Shown here piece after piece: positions 39,695-47,812 of a stretch of 64,000 nt of DNA; the first letter of the stretch is position 1, and each line of letters opens with the position of its first letter. The position numbers and the translations under genes are program-made. Below the pieces are notes generated by a model. That model did not search any database, had not been told where the DNA came from, and worked only from the letters and a program-made list of their open reading frames with translations. The stretch comes from Caballeronia glathei (GTDB lineage: Bacteria; Pseudomonadota; Gammaproteobacteria; Burkholderiales; Burkholderiaceae), in the NCBI RefSeq assembly GCF_000698595.1, contig NZ_JFHC01000007.1:104030-168029 (forward strand), in the 5' to 3' direction.

Positions 39695-41437
39695 TTGACC
39701 TCCACCCGCAAGACCCCGGAGCAGCTTCGCAGCCACCGCTGGTACGGCGTGAACGACCTGCGCTCGTTCGGGCACCGTTCGCGCACGGCGCAGATGGGCT
39801 ACCACTCGTCGGACTACATGGGCAAGCCGGTGATCGCGGTGGTCAACACGTGGAGCGAAATCAACTCGTGCCACACGCATTTCAAGCAGCGCGTCGAGGA
39901 AGTGAAGCGCGGCATCTGGCAGGCGGGCGGCTTTCCGGTCGAAATGCCCGTGATGACGCTCGCCGAGCCGTTCCAGAAGCCCACCACCATGCTCTATCGC
40001 AACTTCCTCGCGATGGAAACCGAGGAGCTGCTGCGCTCGTATCCCTTCGACGGCTGCGTGCTGATGGGCGGCTGCGACAAGACCACGCCCGGGCTGCTGA
40101 TGGGCGCGATCAGCATGGACCTGCCCGCGATCTTCCTGCCCGCCGGCCCGATGCTGCGTGGCAACTGGAACGGCCGCACGCTCGGCAGCGGCTCCGACAC
40201 CTGGAAGTACTGGGCGGAACTGCGCGCGGGCAAGATCACCGAGGACGAGTGGAAGGGCATCGAAAGCGGCATCGCGCGCTCGCCCGGCCACTGCATGACG
40301 ATGGGCACCGCATCGACGATGACGAGCGCGGCCGAGGCGCTCGGCCTCACGCTGCCGGGTTTCTCGTCGATCCCCGCCGTCGACTCGCGCCACGCGCAGT
40401 TCGCCTCGCTTACGGGACAGCGCATCGTCGAGATGGTGTGGACGGACGTGAAGCCTTCCGACGTGCTGACCGCCAAGTCGTTCGACAACGCCATCACCAC
40501 CGTGCTCGCGATGTCCGGCTCGACCAACGCGATCGTGCATCTCGTGGCGGTCGCGCGCCGCGCGGGCGTGCCGCTCACCACCGCGCGCTTCGACGAACTG
40601 GCGCGCATCACGCCGGTGATCGCCAACCTGCGCCCGGCCGGCCAGTACCTGATGGAGGACTTCTTCTACGCGGGCGGCCTGCGCGCGCTTCTCATGGAAC
40701 TGGGCGAGCTGATCGACGGCACGCAGATGACGGTGAACGGCTCGACGCTCGGCGAAAACATCGCGGGCGCTGAAATCTTCAACGACGACGTGATCCGCCG
40801 CCGCGACAACCCGCTCGTGCCGTGCGACGGCCTCGCGGTGCTGACCGGCAATCTCGCGCCGGACGGCGCGGTCATCAAGCCGGCCGCGATGGAGGCGCAT
40901 CTGCTGAAACACCGCGGCCCGGCGGTCGTGTTCAAGGATTACGCGGACATGGCCGCGCGCATCGACAGCGAGGAGCTCGACGTCACCGCCGACTCGGTGA
41001 TCGTGCTGCAGCACGCGGGACCGGTCGGCGCGCCCGGCATGCCGGAGTGGGGCCAGTTGCCGATCCCGCAGAAGCTGCTCAAGGCAGGCGTGCGCGACAT
41101 GGTGCGCATCTCGGACGCGCGCATGAGCGGCACGAGCTACGGCGCGTGCGTGCTGCATGTCGCGCCGGAATCGTTCGTCGGCGGGCCGCTCGCGCTGGTG
41201 AAGGACGGCGACGTGATCGAACTCGACGTCCATGCGCGGCGCCTCGTGCTCGACGTGAGCGACGCCGAACTCGCCGCGCGCCGCGAAGCGTGGACGCCGC
41301 CGAAGCGCCATTTCGAGCGCGGCTTCGGCGTGATGCACCAGCTGCATGTGACGCAGGCAAACAAGGGCTGCGATTTCGACTTTCTCGAAGAACCGGCGAG
41401 CGCCCCGACGCAGGACGGCGAGCCCGAGATCCATTGA
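39695..41437 (+). CDS. IlvD/Edd-family dehydratase, probably for a sugar acid
   Basis: A 580-residue Fe-S dehydratase. The TTG at 39695 is taken as start because AAAGGAG lies six bases before it and no ATG fits. The cluster ligands are visible in GGCDKTTPG and [13 protein letters not shown], with the family segments [37 protein letters not shown] and [19 protein letters not shown]. The length of 580 fits the pentonate (L-arabinonate / D-xylonate) dehydratase subgroup better than IlvD (about 560) or Edd (about 600). It would give a 2-keto-3-deoxy sugar acid. RraA-like, MFS and LacI genes follow. Confidence 0.88.
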   Translation: MTSTRKTPEQLRSHRWYGVNDLRSFGHRSRTAQMGYHSSDYMGKPVIAVVNTWSEINSCHTHFKQRVEEVKRGIWQAGGFPVEMPVMTLAEPFQKPTTMLYRNFLAMETEELLRSYPFDGCVLMGGCDKTTPGLLMGAISMDLPAIFLPAGPMLRGNWNGRTLGSGSDTWKYWAELRAGKITEDEWKGIESGIARSPGHCMTMGTASTMTSAAEALGLTLPGFSSIPAVDSRHAQFASLTGQRIVEMVWTDVKPSDVLTAKSFDNAITTVLAMSGSTNAIVHLVAVARRAGVPLTTARFDELARITPVIANLRPAGQYLMEDFFYAGGLRALLMELGELIDGTQMTVNGSTLGENIAGAEIFNDDVIRRRDNPLVPCDGLAVLTGNLAPDGAVIKPAAMEAHLLKHRGPAVVFKDYADMAARIDSEELDVTADSVIVLQHAGPVGAPGMPEWGQLPIPQKLLKAGVRDMVRISDARMSGTSYGACVLHVAPESFVGGPLALVKDGDVIELDVHARRLVLDVSDAELAARREAWTPPKRHFERGFGVMHQLHVTQANKGCDFDFLEEPASAPTQDGEPEIH

Positions 41438-41457
41438 ATCCCACGGAACCGAAAACC

Positions 41458-42192
41458 ATGACTTCCACCGATATCAGCGTCAGCGACGCCGCCCTCGAAC
41501 AGCTTCGCCACGTCAGCACCGCGACGCTCACGACGCAACTCTTCAAGCGCGGCCTGCGCAACGTGTTCCTGCAAGGCGTCGCGCCGCTCGTCAAGCCCGC
41601 GGTCGGCGCGCCGAACCTCGTCGGCCCGGCGTTCACGCTGCGCAATATCCCGGCGCGCGAGGACCTCGATCACGTCGGCGTGTTCCAGGACCCGGATCAT
41701 CCGCAGCGCAAAGCCGTGGAAACCGCGCCGCCCGGCAGCGTGCTCGTGCAGGATTGCCGCGGCGACCGCACGGTCGCGTCGACCGGCTCGATCCTCACGA
41801 CGCGCCTCAAGGTGCGCGGTGTCGCGGGCATGGTGTCGGACGGCTGCGTGCGCGACAGCGGCACGATCGGCGACATCGGCCTGCCGCTCTTCTGCGCGGG
41901 CGCGAGCGCGCCGCTCAATCTGGCGAAGCATCACGCCGTGGACATGAACGTGCCGATCGCGTGCGGCGGCGTGGCGGTGTATCCGGGCGATATCGTGGTC
42001 GGCGACGTGGACGGCGTCGTGATCGTGCCGCGCCATCTCGCGGAGGAAGTCGCGCGCGACGCCACCGAGCAGGAACTGCTGGAGGAGTTCATCGCCGGGC
42101 GTGTCGCGGCGGGCAGCGTGCTGCGCGGCACTTATCCGCCGAACGAGGAAACGCTCGCGGCCTACGCCGAATGGCGCGCGAAGCGCAACTGA
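41458..42192 (+). CDS. RraA-like protein, possible 2-keto-acid aldolase
   Basis: A 244-residue member of the RraA / HMG-CHA aldolase superfamily. The core contains PPGSVLVQDCRGDRTVASTGSILTTRLKVRGVAGMVSDGCVRDSGTI; the GDR and VRD segments supply the metal- and pyruvate-binding residues in aldolase relatives. E. coli RraA (about 160 residues) inhibits RNase E, but longer homologues in catabolic operons are often aldolases or oxaloacetate decarboxylases. Placed 20 bases after a sugar-acid dehydratase, it may cleave the dehydrated 2-keto-3-deoxy acid to pyruvate and an aldehyde. The gene ends inside an 11-base tandem repeat. Confidence 0.82.
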   Translation: MTSTDISVSDAALEQLRHVSTATLTTQLFKRGLRNVFLQGVAPLVKPAVGAPNLVGPAFTLRNIPAREDLDHVGVFQDPDHPQRKAVETAPPGSVLVQDCRGDRTVASTGSILTTRLKVRGVAGMVSDGCVRDSGTIGDIGLPLFCAGASAPLNLAKHHAVDMNVPIACGGVAVYPGDIVVGDVDGVVIVPRHLAEEVARDATEQELLEEFIAGRVAAGSVLRGTYPPNEETLAAYAEWRAKRN

Positions 42193-42274
42193 GGCGCAAC
42201 CGAAGCGCAACCGAAGCGCAACCGAAGCGCAACTGAGGCGCAACTGAGGCGCAACTGAGGCGCAACTGAGGCGC
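42179..42274. repeat. 11-bp tandem repeat (eight full copies and a partial one) across the RraA stop codon
   Basis: Two variants of one 11-base unit alternate in blocks: CGAAGCGCAAC and TGAGGCGCAAC. Counting from 42179 the order is one C-form, one T-form, three C-forms, three T-forms, then TGAGGCGC. The repeat starts in the last codons of the RraA-like gene and its stop codon is part of the second unit. It ends 63 bases before the transporter's TTG. Such short units usually vary in copy number by slippage. Confidence 0.93.
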
Positions 42275-42337
42275 CGCGCCCGGCCGCAACCATCTGACCT
42301 GTCCCGCGCGCTTCGACGCGGGCGGAAGGAGACAACC

Positions 42338-43687
42338 TTGAATTCCCCCACGCCCACCCGCACCGCCGCGATCGACGAATCGCGCCTGATGAACCGCCTC
42401 GCGCTGCGGCTGATGCCGCTGCTCGGCGTGCTGTATCTCGTCGCGTATATCGACCGCTCGAATGTCGGCTTCGCCAAGCTGCAGATGCTCGGCAGCCTCG
42501 GCCTCTCCGAGGTTGCGTACGGCCTCGGCGCGTCGCTCTTTTTCATCGGCTATCTGATCTTCGAGATTCCGAGCAACGTGATGCTGCACAAGTACGGCGC
42601 GCCGCGCTGGATCGCGCGGATCATGCTGACCTGGGGCATCGTCACGATCCTGCTCGCCTTCACGAAGAACGCGACGATGTTCTACGTGCTGCGCTTTCTG
42701 CTCGGCGCGTCGGAGGCGGGGCTGTACCCGGGCGTGATCTATTACCTGACGCTGTGGTTTCCGGCACGGCACCGCGTGCGCATGCTCGGTTATTTCACGC
42801 TCGGCAGCAGCATCGGCAACATGGTCGGCGCGCCGATCTGCGGCTATCTGCTCGACAAGGGCGGCTTTCTCGACCTGCAGGGCTGGCAACTGGTCTTCAT
42901 CGTGACGGGCCTGCCGTCGGTGCTGCTGACCGCGGTCGTGCTGTTCTGCCTGCCCGCGTCGCCGCTGAAGGCGACGTTCCTGTCCGATCCCGAAAAGAAG
43001 TGGCTCGCCGACCGGCTAGAGTCCGAGCGCGCGGAAGCGCGCAAGTCGGAGGCGGGCGGCTCGCACCTTTTGAGCGTGCTGACCGAGCCGCGCGTGATCG
43101 GCATGGCGCTCTATTACATGATGCTGTCGATTTCGGTCTACGGCGTGAGCTACTGGCTGCCGACGCTCGTCAAGGGCTTCGGCGTCACCAACACGACCAA
43201 CGGCATGCTGAACATCCTGCCGTGGCTCGCCGCGACGATCGTCCTCGCATGGCTGCCCGCGAAGCTGCGCGCCGGCAACCGCACGATGGGCGCGATGCTT
43301 GCCGCCGCGCTGCTGGGCGTGATGTTCTTCCTCGGCAGCGTGTTCCTGCCGACCAACACGCTGCGTTTCGCCGCGCTGTGCCTCGGCGCGCCGTGCATGT
43401 ATCTGCTGCTGCCGTGCTTCTGGACGCTGCCGCCGAAATTCCTGACCGGCGCGCGCGCCGCGGCGGGCATCGCGGCGATCAATTCGCTCGGCAATGTCGG
43501 CGGGTTCGTCGCGCAGAACCTGGTGCCGTGGGTGCGGCAGGCGAGCGGCAGCGTCAAGGCGCCGATGCTGATTCCCGCCGCGTGCCTGACCGTGTTCGCG
43601 ATCGTCACGTTCATCCTGATGCGGCGCAACAGGACGGGCGGCGCACTGTCGCTGCAAGGCGCGGGCGAGATGAAGACGAGGGCTTAA
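42338..43687 (+). CDS. MFS transporter, anion:cation symporter (phthalate permease) type
   Basis: A 449-residue major facilitator protein with 12 membrane segments. It starts at a TTG with AAGGAG six bases upstream. Features of the ACS branch are seen: YLVAYIDRSNVGFAKLQM in helix 1, IFEIPSNVMLHKYGAPRWIARIM after helix 2, FLLGASEAGLYPGVIYYL in helix 4 and a long central loop (residues about 205-240). Members of this branch import sugar acids, phthalate or glucarate. Its position between the RraA-like and LacI genes makes a sugar acid the expected substrate. Confidence 0.92.
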   Translation: MNSPTPTRTAAIDESRLMNRLALRLMPLLGVLYLVAYIDRSNVGFAKLQMLGSLGLSEVAYGLGASLFFIGYLIFEIPSNVMLHKYGAPRWIARIMLTWGIVTILLAFTKNATMFYVLRFLLGASEAGLYPGVIYYLTLWFPARHRVRMLGYFTLGSSIGNMVGAPICGYLLDKGGFLDLQGWQLVFIVTGLPSVLLTAVVLFCLPASPLKATFLSDPEKKWLADRLESERAEARKSEAGGSHLLSVLTEPRVIGMALYYMMLSISVYGVSYWLPTLVKGFGVTNTTNGMLNILPWLAATIVLAWLPAKLRAGNRTMGAMLAAALLGVMFFLGSVFLPTNTLRFAALCLGAPCMYLLLPCFWTLPPKFLTGARAAAGIAAINSLGNVGGFVAQNLVPWVRQASGSVKAPMLIPAACLTVFAIVTFILMRRNRTGGALSLQGAGEMKTRA

Positions 43688-43735
43688 AATCGCCGTCCTG
43701 AGCCACCTCCTGACCCACCTCCGAACACGCCACCC

Positions 43736-44797
43736 ATGCCGAACGAGAAACCGACCTCCGGGCTGATCGCCGCGCCCGTGCCCGCGCCGGCCAGGCGCTC
43801 GCGCGGGGCGAAGAAGGGCATCCGCATCACCGATGTGGCGGCCTCGGCGGGCGTGTCGCCGATCACGGTATCGCGCGTGTTCAACGCGCCGGAGACGGTC
43901 GCGCCCGAAACGCTCTCGCGCGTGCGGCAGGCGGTGGCGCAGCTCGGCTACGTGCCGAACCGGCTGGCGGGCGGGCTGTCGTCGGCGAAATCACGCCTGA
44001 TCGCGGCGATCGTGCCGACGGTCGCGCACTCGCTTTTCTCGGAAACCGTGCAGGTTTTCAGCGACACGATGTCCCGCGCGGGCTATCAGGTGCTGCTCGG
44101 CCTCTCCGGCTACAGCGACGAAGACGAAGACCAGCTGCTCGACGCCGTGCTGAGCCGCCGCCCGGAAGGCGTGCTGCTGACGGGCGTCGCGCATGCGGCG
44201 AGCCTGCGCGAGCGGCTCCTGAAGGTCGGCATTCCGATCGTCGAGACGTGGGACATGACGGATGAGCCGATCGACATGCTGGTCGGCTTCTCGCATTACC
44301 GGATCGGCGCGGCGGTGGCAGAGCGGCTGCTCGCGCGCGGCGCGCGGCATCCGGCGCTCGTCTCCGCGAACGACGACCGCGCGCTGGCCCGCCGGCGCGG
44401 TTTCGTCGATACGTTCGCGGCGCACGGCGTTCAGGATATAGCCGAAGTGCTGGTGCCGCCGCCAAGCTCGGTTGCGCTCGGCCGCGACGGCCTGCAGCGC
44501 ATCGTCGCGGAGCGGCCCGATACCGATGCGGTCTTCTGCAGCTCGGACCTGCTGGCGCTCGGCGTGGTGTCGCAGGCGAGAAAGCTCGGCGTCGCGGTGC
44601 CGGGGCGCATCGCGGTGTGCGGCTTCGGCGACCTGGAGTTCGCCGCCGACACGGCGCCCGCGCTGACGACGGTGCGCGTGGACGGCAAGCGCATCGGCGT
44701 GACGGCCGCGCGCTGCCTGATCGACCGGCTCGCCGGGGCGGGGGAGAAGAAGGTGATCGACGTGGGGTTCGAACTGGTCGAGCGCGAGACGACCTGA
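43736..44797 (+). CDS. LacI-family transcriptional regulator
   Basis: A 353-residue regulator. The N-terminal helix-turn-helix and hinge helix are clear (GIRITDVAASAGVSPITVSRVFNAPETVAPETLSRVRQAVAQLGYVPNRLAGGL), here preceded by about 25 extra residues rich in Pro and Ala. The sugar-binding-protein-like domain follows (IAAIVPTVAHSLFSETVQ, DAVFCSSDLLALGVV, VCGFGDLEFA). Similarity is to the GntR/IdnR side of the family, which senses gluconate-type acids. It closes the sugar-acid operon and should bind the two mirrored operators at 39592 and 39650. Confidence 0.92.
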   Translation: MPNEKPTSGLIAAPVPAPARRSRGAKKGIRITDVAASAGVSPITVSRVFNAPETVAPETLSRVRQAVAQLGYVPNRLAGGLSSAKSRLIAAIVPTVAHSLFSETVQVFSDTMSRAGYQVLLGLSGYSDEDEDQLLDAVLSRRPEGVLLTGVAHAASLRERLLKVGIPIVETWDMTDEPIDMLVGFSHYRIGAAVAERLLARGARHPALVSANDDRALARRRGFVDTFAAHGVQDIAEVLVPPPSSVALGRDGLQRIVAERPDTDAVFCSSDLLALGVVSQARKLGVAVPGRIAVCGFGDLEFAADTAPALTTVRVDGKRIGVTAARCLIDRLAGAGEKKVIDVGFELVERETT

Positions 44798-44809
44798 CCC
44801 GCGCGCCGG

Positions 44810-45136
44810 TCAGTGCCCGCGATGCCCGAACACGCGCGGGCGCACGTCTTCCACATCGGCTTCCGGCAGCACGCGGCTGAGCGTGCGGATCGTGAAGGCG
44901 AGGTCTTCGCTCGCGACATCGAATTCGAGGCGCAGTTGCGCGTGATCGCGCGACGCGTGGCTCACATAGACGCCGAGCGGCGAATGAAACAGGCGCCGGA
45001 TGCGCTCGCGCGAGGCGTCCTCGTGTTCGCTTCTGACCACCGCCGAAAGCAGCACGCGCTGCGAAGAAAGCGCGAGGGCGTTGTCGCCCGCTGCGGTGCC
45101 GCAGGCGGCGAGTGCAAGAGCCATGTTCATTTGCAT
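44810..45136 (-). CDS. Protein of unknown function
   Basis: A 108-residue protein (MQMNMALALAACGTAAGDNA...). It has no membrane segment or complete signal peptide. GGAG lies four bases before the ATG at 45136; ATG codons at residues 3 and 5 are alternatives. The middle (RVLLSAVVRSEHEDASRERIRRLFHSPLGVYVSH) and the end (LEFDVASEDLAFTIRTLSRVLPEADV) look like an alpha/beta domain, perhaps ACT-like in length and pattern. I do not recognise the family. It converges with the LacI gene (12 bases apart) and is downstream of the aspartate carbamoyltransferase gene on the same strand. Confidence 0.6.
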   Translation of the reverse strand: MQMNMALALAACGTAAGDNALALSSQRVLLSAVVRSEHEDASRERIRRLFHSPLGVYVSHASRDHAQLRLEFDVASEDLAFTIRTLSRVLPEADVEDVRPRVFGHRGH

Positions 45137-45230
45137 CGAGCTCCGTAATCGGTTTGCATGTCTCGAAGCTTATGCGGCAGCGCGTAAACGTGGCGCTAAA
45201 AAATCCCTGCCCGGCGTAAAAACCCGCGTG

Positions 45231-46508
45231 TCAGTCGATGCCGTGAAACACGGCGTCGTCGGGGCCGACATGGGCGGGCGATTGCCACGCGGCGTCGCGC
45301 ATCGAATGCTGCACCTGATGCTCGACGCCGAGCAGCACCGCGAAGATCGCCATGCGAACCGGGATGCCGTTGTCCGTCTGGCGGAAGATCGCGAGGCGCG
45401 CGTCGTGGTTCAGGTCCGTGGACAGGTCGTTCGCGCCGGGCCGGCCGTCGCGCGGCAGCGGGTGCATGATGAGCGTGTCCGGGCCGCAGACGCGATCGAC
45501 GAGCGCCTGGTTGATCTGGAAATCGGGCGTGTAGCCTTCGATCGATTCGTCGGCGAAACGCTCCTTCTGGATGCGCGTGGCGTAGACCACGTCGGCGCCT
45601 TCGAGGCCCGCGCGCAGATCGGCGGTCTGCTCGATCACGTGATCGCCGCGCGCGATCTGCGTGACGATGTGGTCGGGCATTTCGAGCGAGCGCGGCGAAA
45701 CGAGCGTGAACTTGAGCCCGCGATACAGCGCGAGCAGCTTGGCGAGCGAGTGCACGGTGCGGCCGTACTTGAGGTCGCCGACCATCGCGATATGCGCGCC
45801 GTCCACGATCTTGCCGAGCCGCGAGAACTCGCGCTGGATGGTGTAGAGGTCGAGCAGCGCCTGGCTCGGATGCTCGCCAGGGCCGTCGCCCGCGTTGATC
45901 ACGGCAATGTTGGTCGCGCGCGCGAACTCCGCCACCGACCCCTGTTCGGGATGGCGGACGACGAGCGCGTCGGCATAGCCGCTGATGACGCGGCTCGTGT
46001 CGTAGATCGACTCGCCCTTCGCCATCGACGAAAACGTGAAGCCCGTCGTATCGCACACCGACCCGCCGAGCCGGCAGAACGCCGCGCCGAAGCTCACGCG
46101 GGTGCGCGTGCTCGCCTCGAAGAACAGGTTGGCGAGCACCGCGCCTTCGAGCACGCGCGTGATCTTCTGGCGGCGCGCGATCGGCTGCATCATGTCGGCG
46201 ACGCGAAAGAGCGCCTCTACCGAGTCGCGCGAGAACTGGTCGACGGAGAGCAGTTGCGGCCGCCCCTCGAATGCAATCAATGAATGTACGCTTTGCGTAT
46301 ATTCGATCGCGCCCGGCTCGCGCGCCAGAATCTCCGCGACATAGCGGCCCGCAATCTCGGGCATCGCGCGCGATTCGGGCGAGCCGTCGGGCAACAGCCA
46401 TGTGTCGAGCGCCCGCCGCGTCACGCCGATGCGGCTCGCGAACGCGTCGCGCGTCATGTTGAGGCGGCGCATCGCGTCGCGAAGAACCGTTTGTTGCTGA
46501 GTCGCCAT
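45231..46508 (-). CDS. pyrB: Aspartate carbamoyltransferase with N-terminal helix-turn-helix domain
   Basis: A 425-residue protein, about 100 longer than ordinary catalytic chains. Residues 1-65 look like a Cro/C1-type helix-turn-helix (QTVLRDAMRRLNMTRDAFAS, then RIGVTRRALDTWLLPDGSPE). Residues about 75-425 are a complete carbamoyltransferase: carbamoyl-phosphate motif FFEASTRTRVSFG, HPSQALLDLYTI, and the HPLPRDGRPGANDLS loop. Catalytic residues appear intact, so it should form N-carbamoyl-aspartate for pyrimidine synthesis. GGAGCG precedes the ATG. The same interrupted palindrome lies over the predicted promoter and at codons 70-75, the domain junction, hinting at autoregulation. Confidence 0.9.
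   Translation of the reverse strand: MATQQQTVLRDAMRRLNMTRDAFASRIGVTRRALDTWLLPDGSPESRAMPEIAGRYVAEILAREPGAIEYTQSVHSLIAFEGRPQLLSVDQFSRDSVEALFRVADMMQPIARRQKITRVLEGAVLANLFFEASTRTRVSFGAAFCRLGGSVCDTTGFTFSSMAKGESIYDTSRVISGYADALVVRHPEQGSVAEFARATNIAVINAGDGPGEHPSQALLDLYTIQREFSRLGKIVDGAHIAMVGDLKYGRTVHSLAKLLALYRGLKFTLVSPRSLEMPDHIVTQIARGDHVIEQTADLRAGLEGADVVYATRIQKERFADESIEGYTPDFQINQALVDRVCGPDTLIMHPLPRDGRPGANDLSTDLNHDARLAIFRQTDNGIPVRMAIFAVLLGVEHQVQHSMRDAAWQSPAHVGPDDAVFHGID
46284..46301. promoter_or_regulatory. Palindrome copy B, inside the aspartate carbamoyltransferase gene at the domain junction
   Basis: ATGTACGC-TTT-GCGTATA, with a perfect TACGC/GCGTA core. It corresponds to codons 70-75, just after the helix-turn-helix domain. 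It differs from copy A (46522-46539) only in the three central bases, 238 bases away. Confidence 0.6.
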
Positions 46509-46521
46509 GATCGCTCCGAAT

Positions 46522-46539
46522 ATGTACGCGGAGCGTATA
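46522..46539. promoter_or_regulatory. Palindrome copy A, upstream of the aspartate carbamoyltransferase gene
   Basis: ATGTACGC-GGA-GCGTATA lies in the 36-base gap between yjbQ and the carbamoyltransferase gene, 13 bases before the start codon, and overlaps the predicted -10 element. It is a candidate operator for the enzyme's own helix-turn-helix domain. Confidence 0.65.
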
Positions 46540-46565
46540 GTAGGCTACTCGCCGACCAGATGCAA
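46537..46565 (-). promoter_or_regulatory. Possible internal promoter for the aspartate carbamoyltransferase gene
   Basis: On the minus strand TTGCAT (46565-46560), 17 bases, TACTAT (46542-46537). The -35 lies in the last codons of yjbQ and the -10 overlaps palindrome A. The match is moderate. Confidence 0.4.
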
Positions 46566-46964
46566 GACGATATCCCGCCGATGCGCGGCGCGCCGGTGCT
46601 CGAACACGTAGATGCCCTGCCAGGTGCCGAGCACCATCCGGCCGGCCTCGACCGGAACGGACAACTGCACCGTGGTGAGCGCGGCGCGCAGGTGGGCGGG
46701 CATGTCGTCGGGGCCTTCCGCGTCGTGCACGTAGCGGCCCGGCGCTTCGGGCGCGATCGTCTCGAAATAGCGTTCGAGATCGGTGCGCACGCCGGGGTCG
46801 GCGTTCTCCTGGATCAGCAGGGACGCCGACGTGTGGCGGCAGAAGATCGTCAGCAGGCCGGTGCGGACGTCCTGCAGGTCGATCCAGCTGTCGATGCCGG
46901 CGGTGATTTCGTGCAGGCCGCGCGTGCCTGTCGCGACCGTCAGATGGTGCAGTGCCTGTTTCAT
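46545..46964 (-). CDS. yjbQ: YjbQ / UPF0047 family protein
   Basis: A 139-residue protein of the YjbQ family, annotated as a secondary thiamine-phosphate synthase from genetic data. The motif FCRHTSASLLIQENADPGVRTDLERYFE and the end GTWQGIYVFEHRRA are diagnostic. The ATG at 46964 (MKQALHHLTV) is the family start; the frame stays open upstream to 47108 through a 12-base repeat and is not counted as coding. It precedes the aspartate carbamoyltransferase gene by 36 bases on the same strand and may be co-transcribed with it. Confidence 0.92.
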   Translation of the reverse strand: MKQALHHLTVATGTRGLHEITAGIDSWIDLQDVRTGLLTIFCRHTSASLLIQENADPGVRTDLERYFETIAPEAPGRYVHDAEGPDDMPAHLRAALTTVQLSVPVEAGRMVLGTWQGIYVFEHRRAAHRRDIVLHLVGE

Positions 46965-47010
46965 GTCGGTCTCGGTACGGAGAATGCGCGCCGATCCGGC
47001 GCGCCGGTTC

Positions 47011-47046
47011 ATCAACTCGCTTATCCACTCGTTTATCAACTCATTT
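47011..47046. repeat. Three imperfect 12-bp tandem repeats upstream of yjbQ
   Basis: Units ATCAACTCGCTT, ATCCACTCGTTT and ATCAACTCATTT follow each other directly, and a decayed fourth (ACCAAGTTTACC) may follow. The patch is AT-rich relative to its surroundings and lies 47-82 bases before the yjbQ start, in its likely leader or promoter. Confidence 0.75.
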
Positions 47047-47145
47047 ACCAAGTTTACCGGCTGCGGGGCGGCCCGCGGCGCGGATTCCGCCATTCGCCCG
47101 CGATGCACTATGCTGTTCCGACAGCCTCAGAGAAGGGCGGCAGAC

Positions 47146-47706
47146 ATGATCCATCCACCATGGCGCACCGTGGCCCGTGCCCGCACGTTGGTCCTGCGAA
47201 GCGGGTTCGCGGCGGCGGCGCTCGGCCACGCTTTTCGCATGTCGCGGGCCGGGCCGGCCTTGCTGCTGTTCCTGTTTCCCTTCCATGCCGCGCTCGCGCA
47301 GGAAGCGCTCGCCAACCGCGGCAACGATCCTTTCATGCAGATTTCGAGCGCCATTGCCGGCTGCACGGCGCCGCGCGGCCCGTTCGAAACCGAAAAGGAA
47401 TGGCTCGCGGAGGCGCATTACCGCATCGAGCGCGGCAATAGCTGCTGGGTCGCCGGACGCTGCCGCCTGTCCAACAGCTATCTGTACGACAGGGAGATCG
47501 CCGAAAGCGTGACGCGCCGGCTCGCCGCGCTCGACGCGGCGACGCACTGGCGGCAGCAGACGAGCCTCTGGCTCACCGTGCAGCGCCGGTTCATCTATGT
47601 CGACGGCTGCGTGGCGCCGGGCTTCGACAAGGCCCGCTTCGTTTCGGCGCTCGGCGAGACCGCCGACGTCGAAACGGTGATCGACCGCACGGTTGTGAAG
47701 CCCTAG
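47146..47706 (+). CDS. Exported protein of unknown function
   Basis: A 186-residue protein. The ATG at 47146 has AGAAGG upstream. An ATG at 47239 would give a classical signal peptide (MSRAGPALLLFLFPFHAALA, then Q), so the true start may be there. The mature part has four Cys (AGCTAP, NSCWVAGRCRL, VDGCVAP), enough for two disulfide bonds in the periplasm. The end, 'WLTVQRRFIYVDGCV...ALGETADVETVIDRTVV', resembles a BON-like fold. Function is unknown. It is divergent from yjbQ and lies before nfeD. Confidence 0.75.
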   Translation: MIHPPWRTVARARTLVLRSGFAAAALGHAFRMSRAGPALLLFLFPFHAALAQEALANRGNDPFMQISSAIAGCTAPRGPFETEKEWLAEAHYRIERGNSCWVAGRCRLSNSYLYDREIAESVTRRLAALDAATHWRQQTSLWLTVQRRFIYVDGCVAPGFDKARFVSALGETADVETVIDRTVVKP

Positions 47707-47812
47707 CGGCGCCCGATATCCCTGCGGCCGCGCAAATCTGGCATAAGCTTTAAACATGGACCAGCATCGCTAGAGAGGGGCCGCGGCGCCTTCGGGCCGG
47801 CGGTTTTCATCG

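Noticed and set aside
46965..47108. N-terminal extension of YjbQ through the 12-bp repeats
   Set aside because: The family start MKQALHHLTV is at 46964; the extension is repetitive and overlaps the likely promoter of the divergent exported-protein gene.
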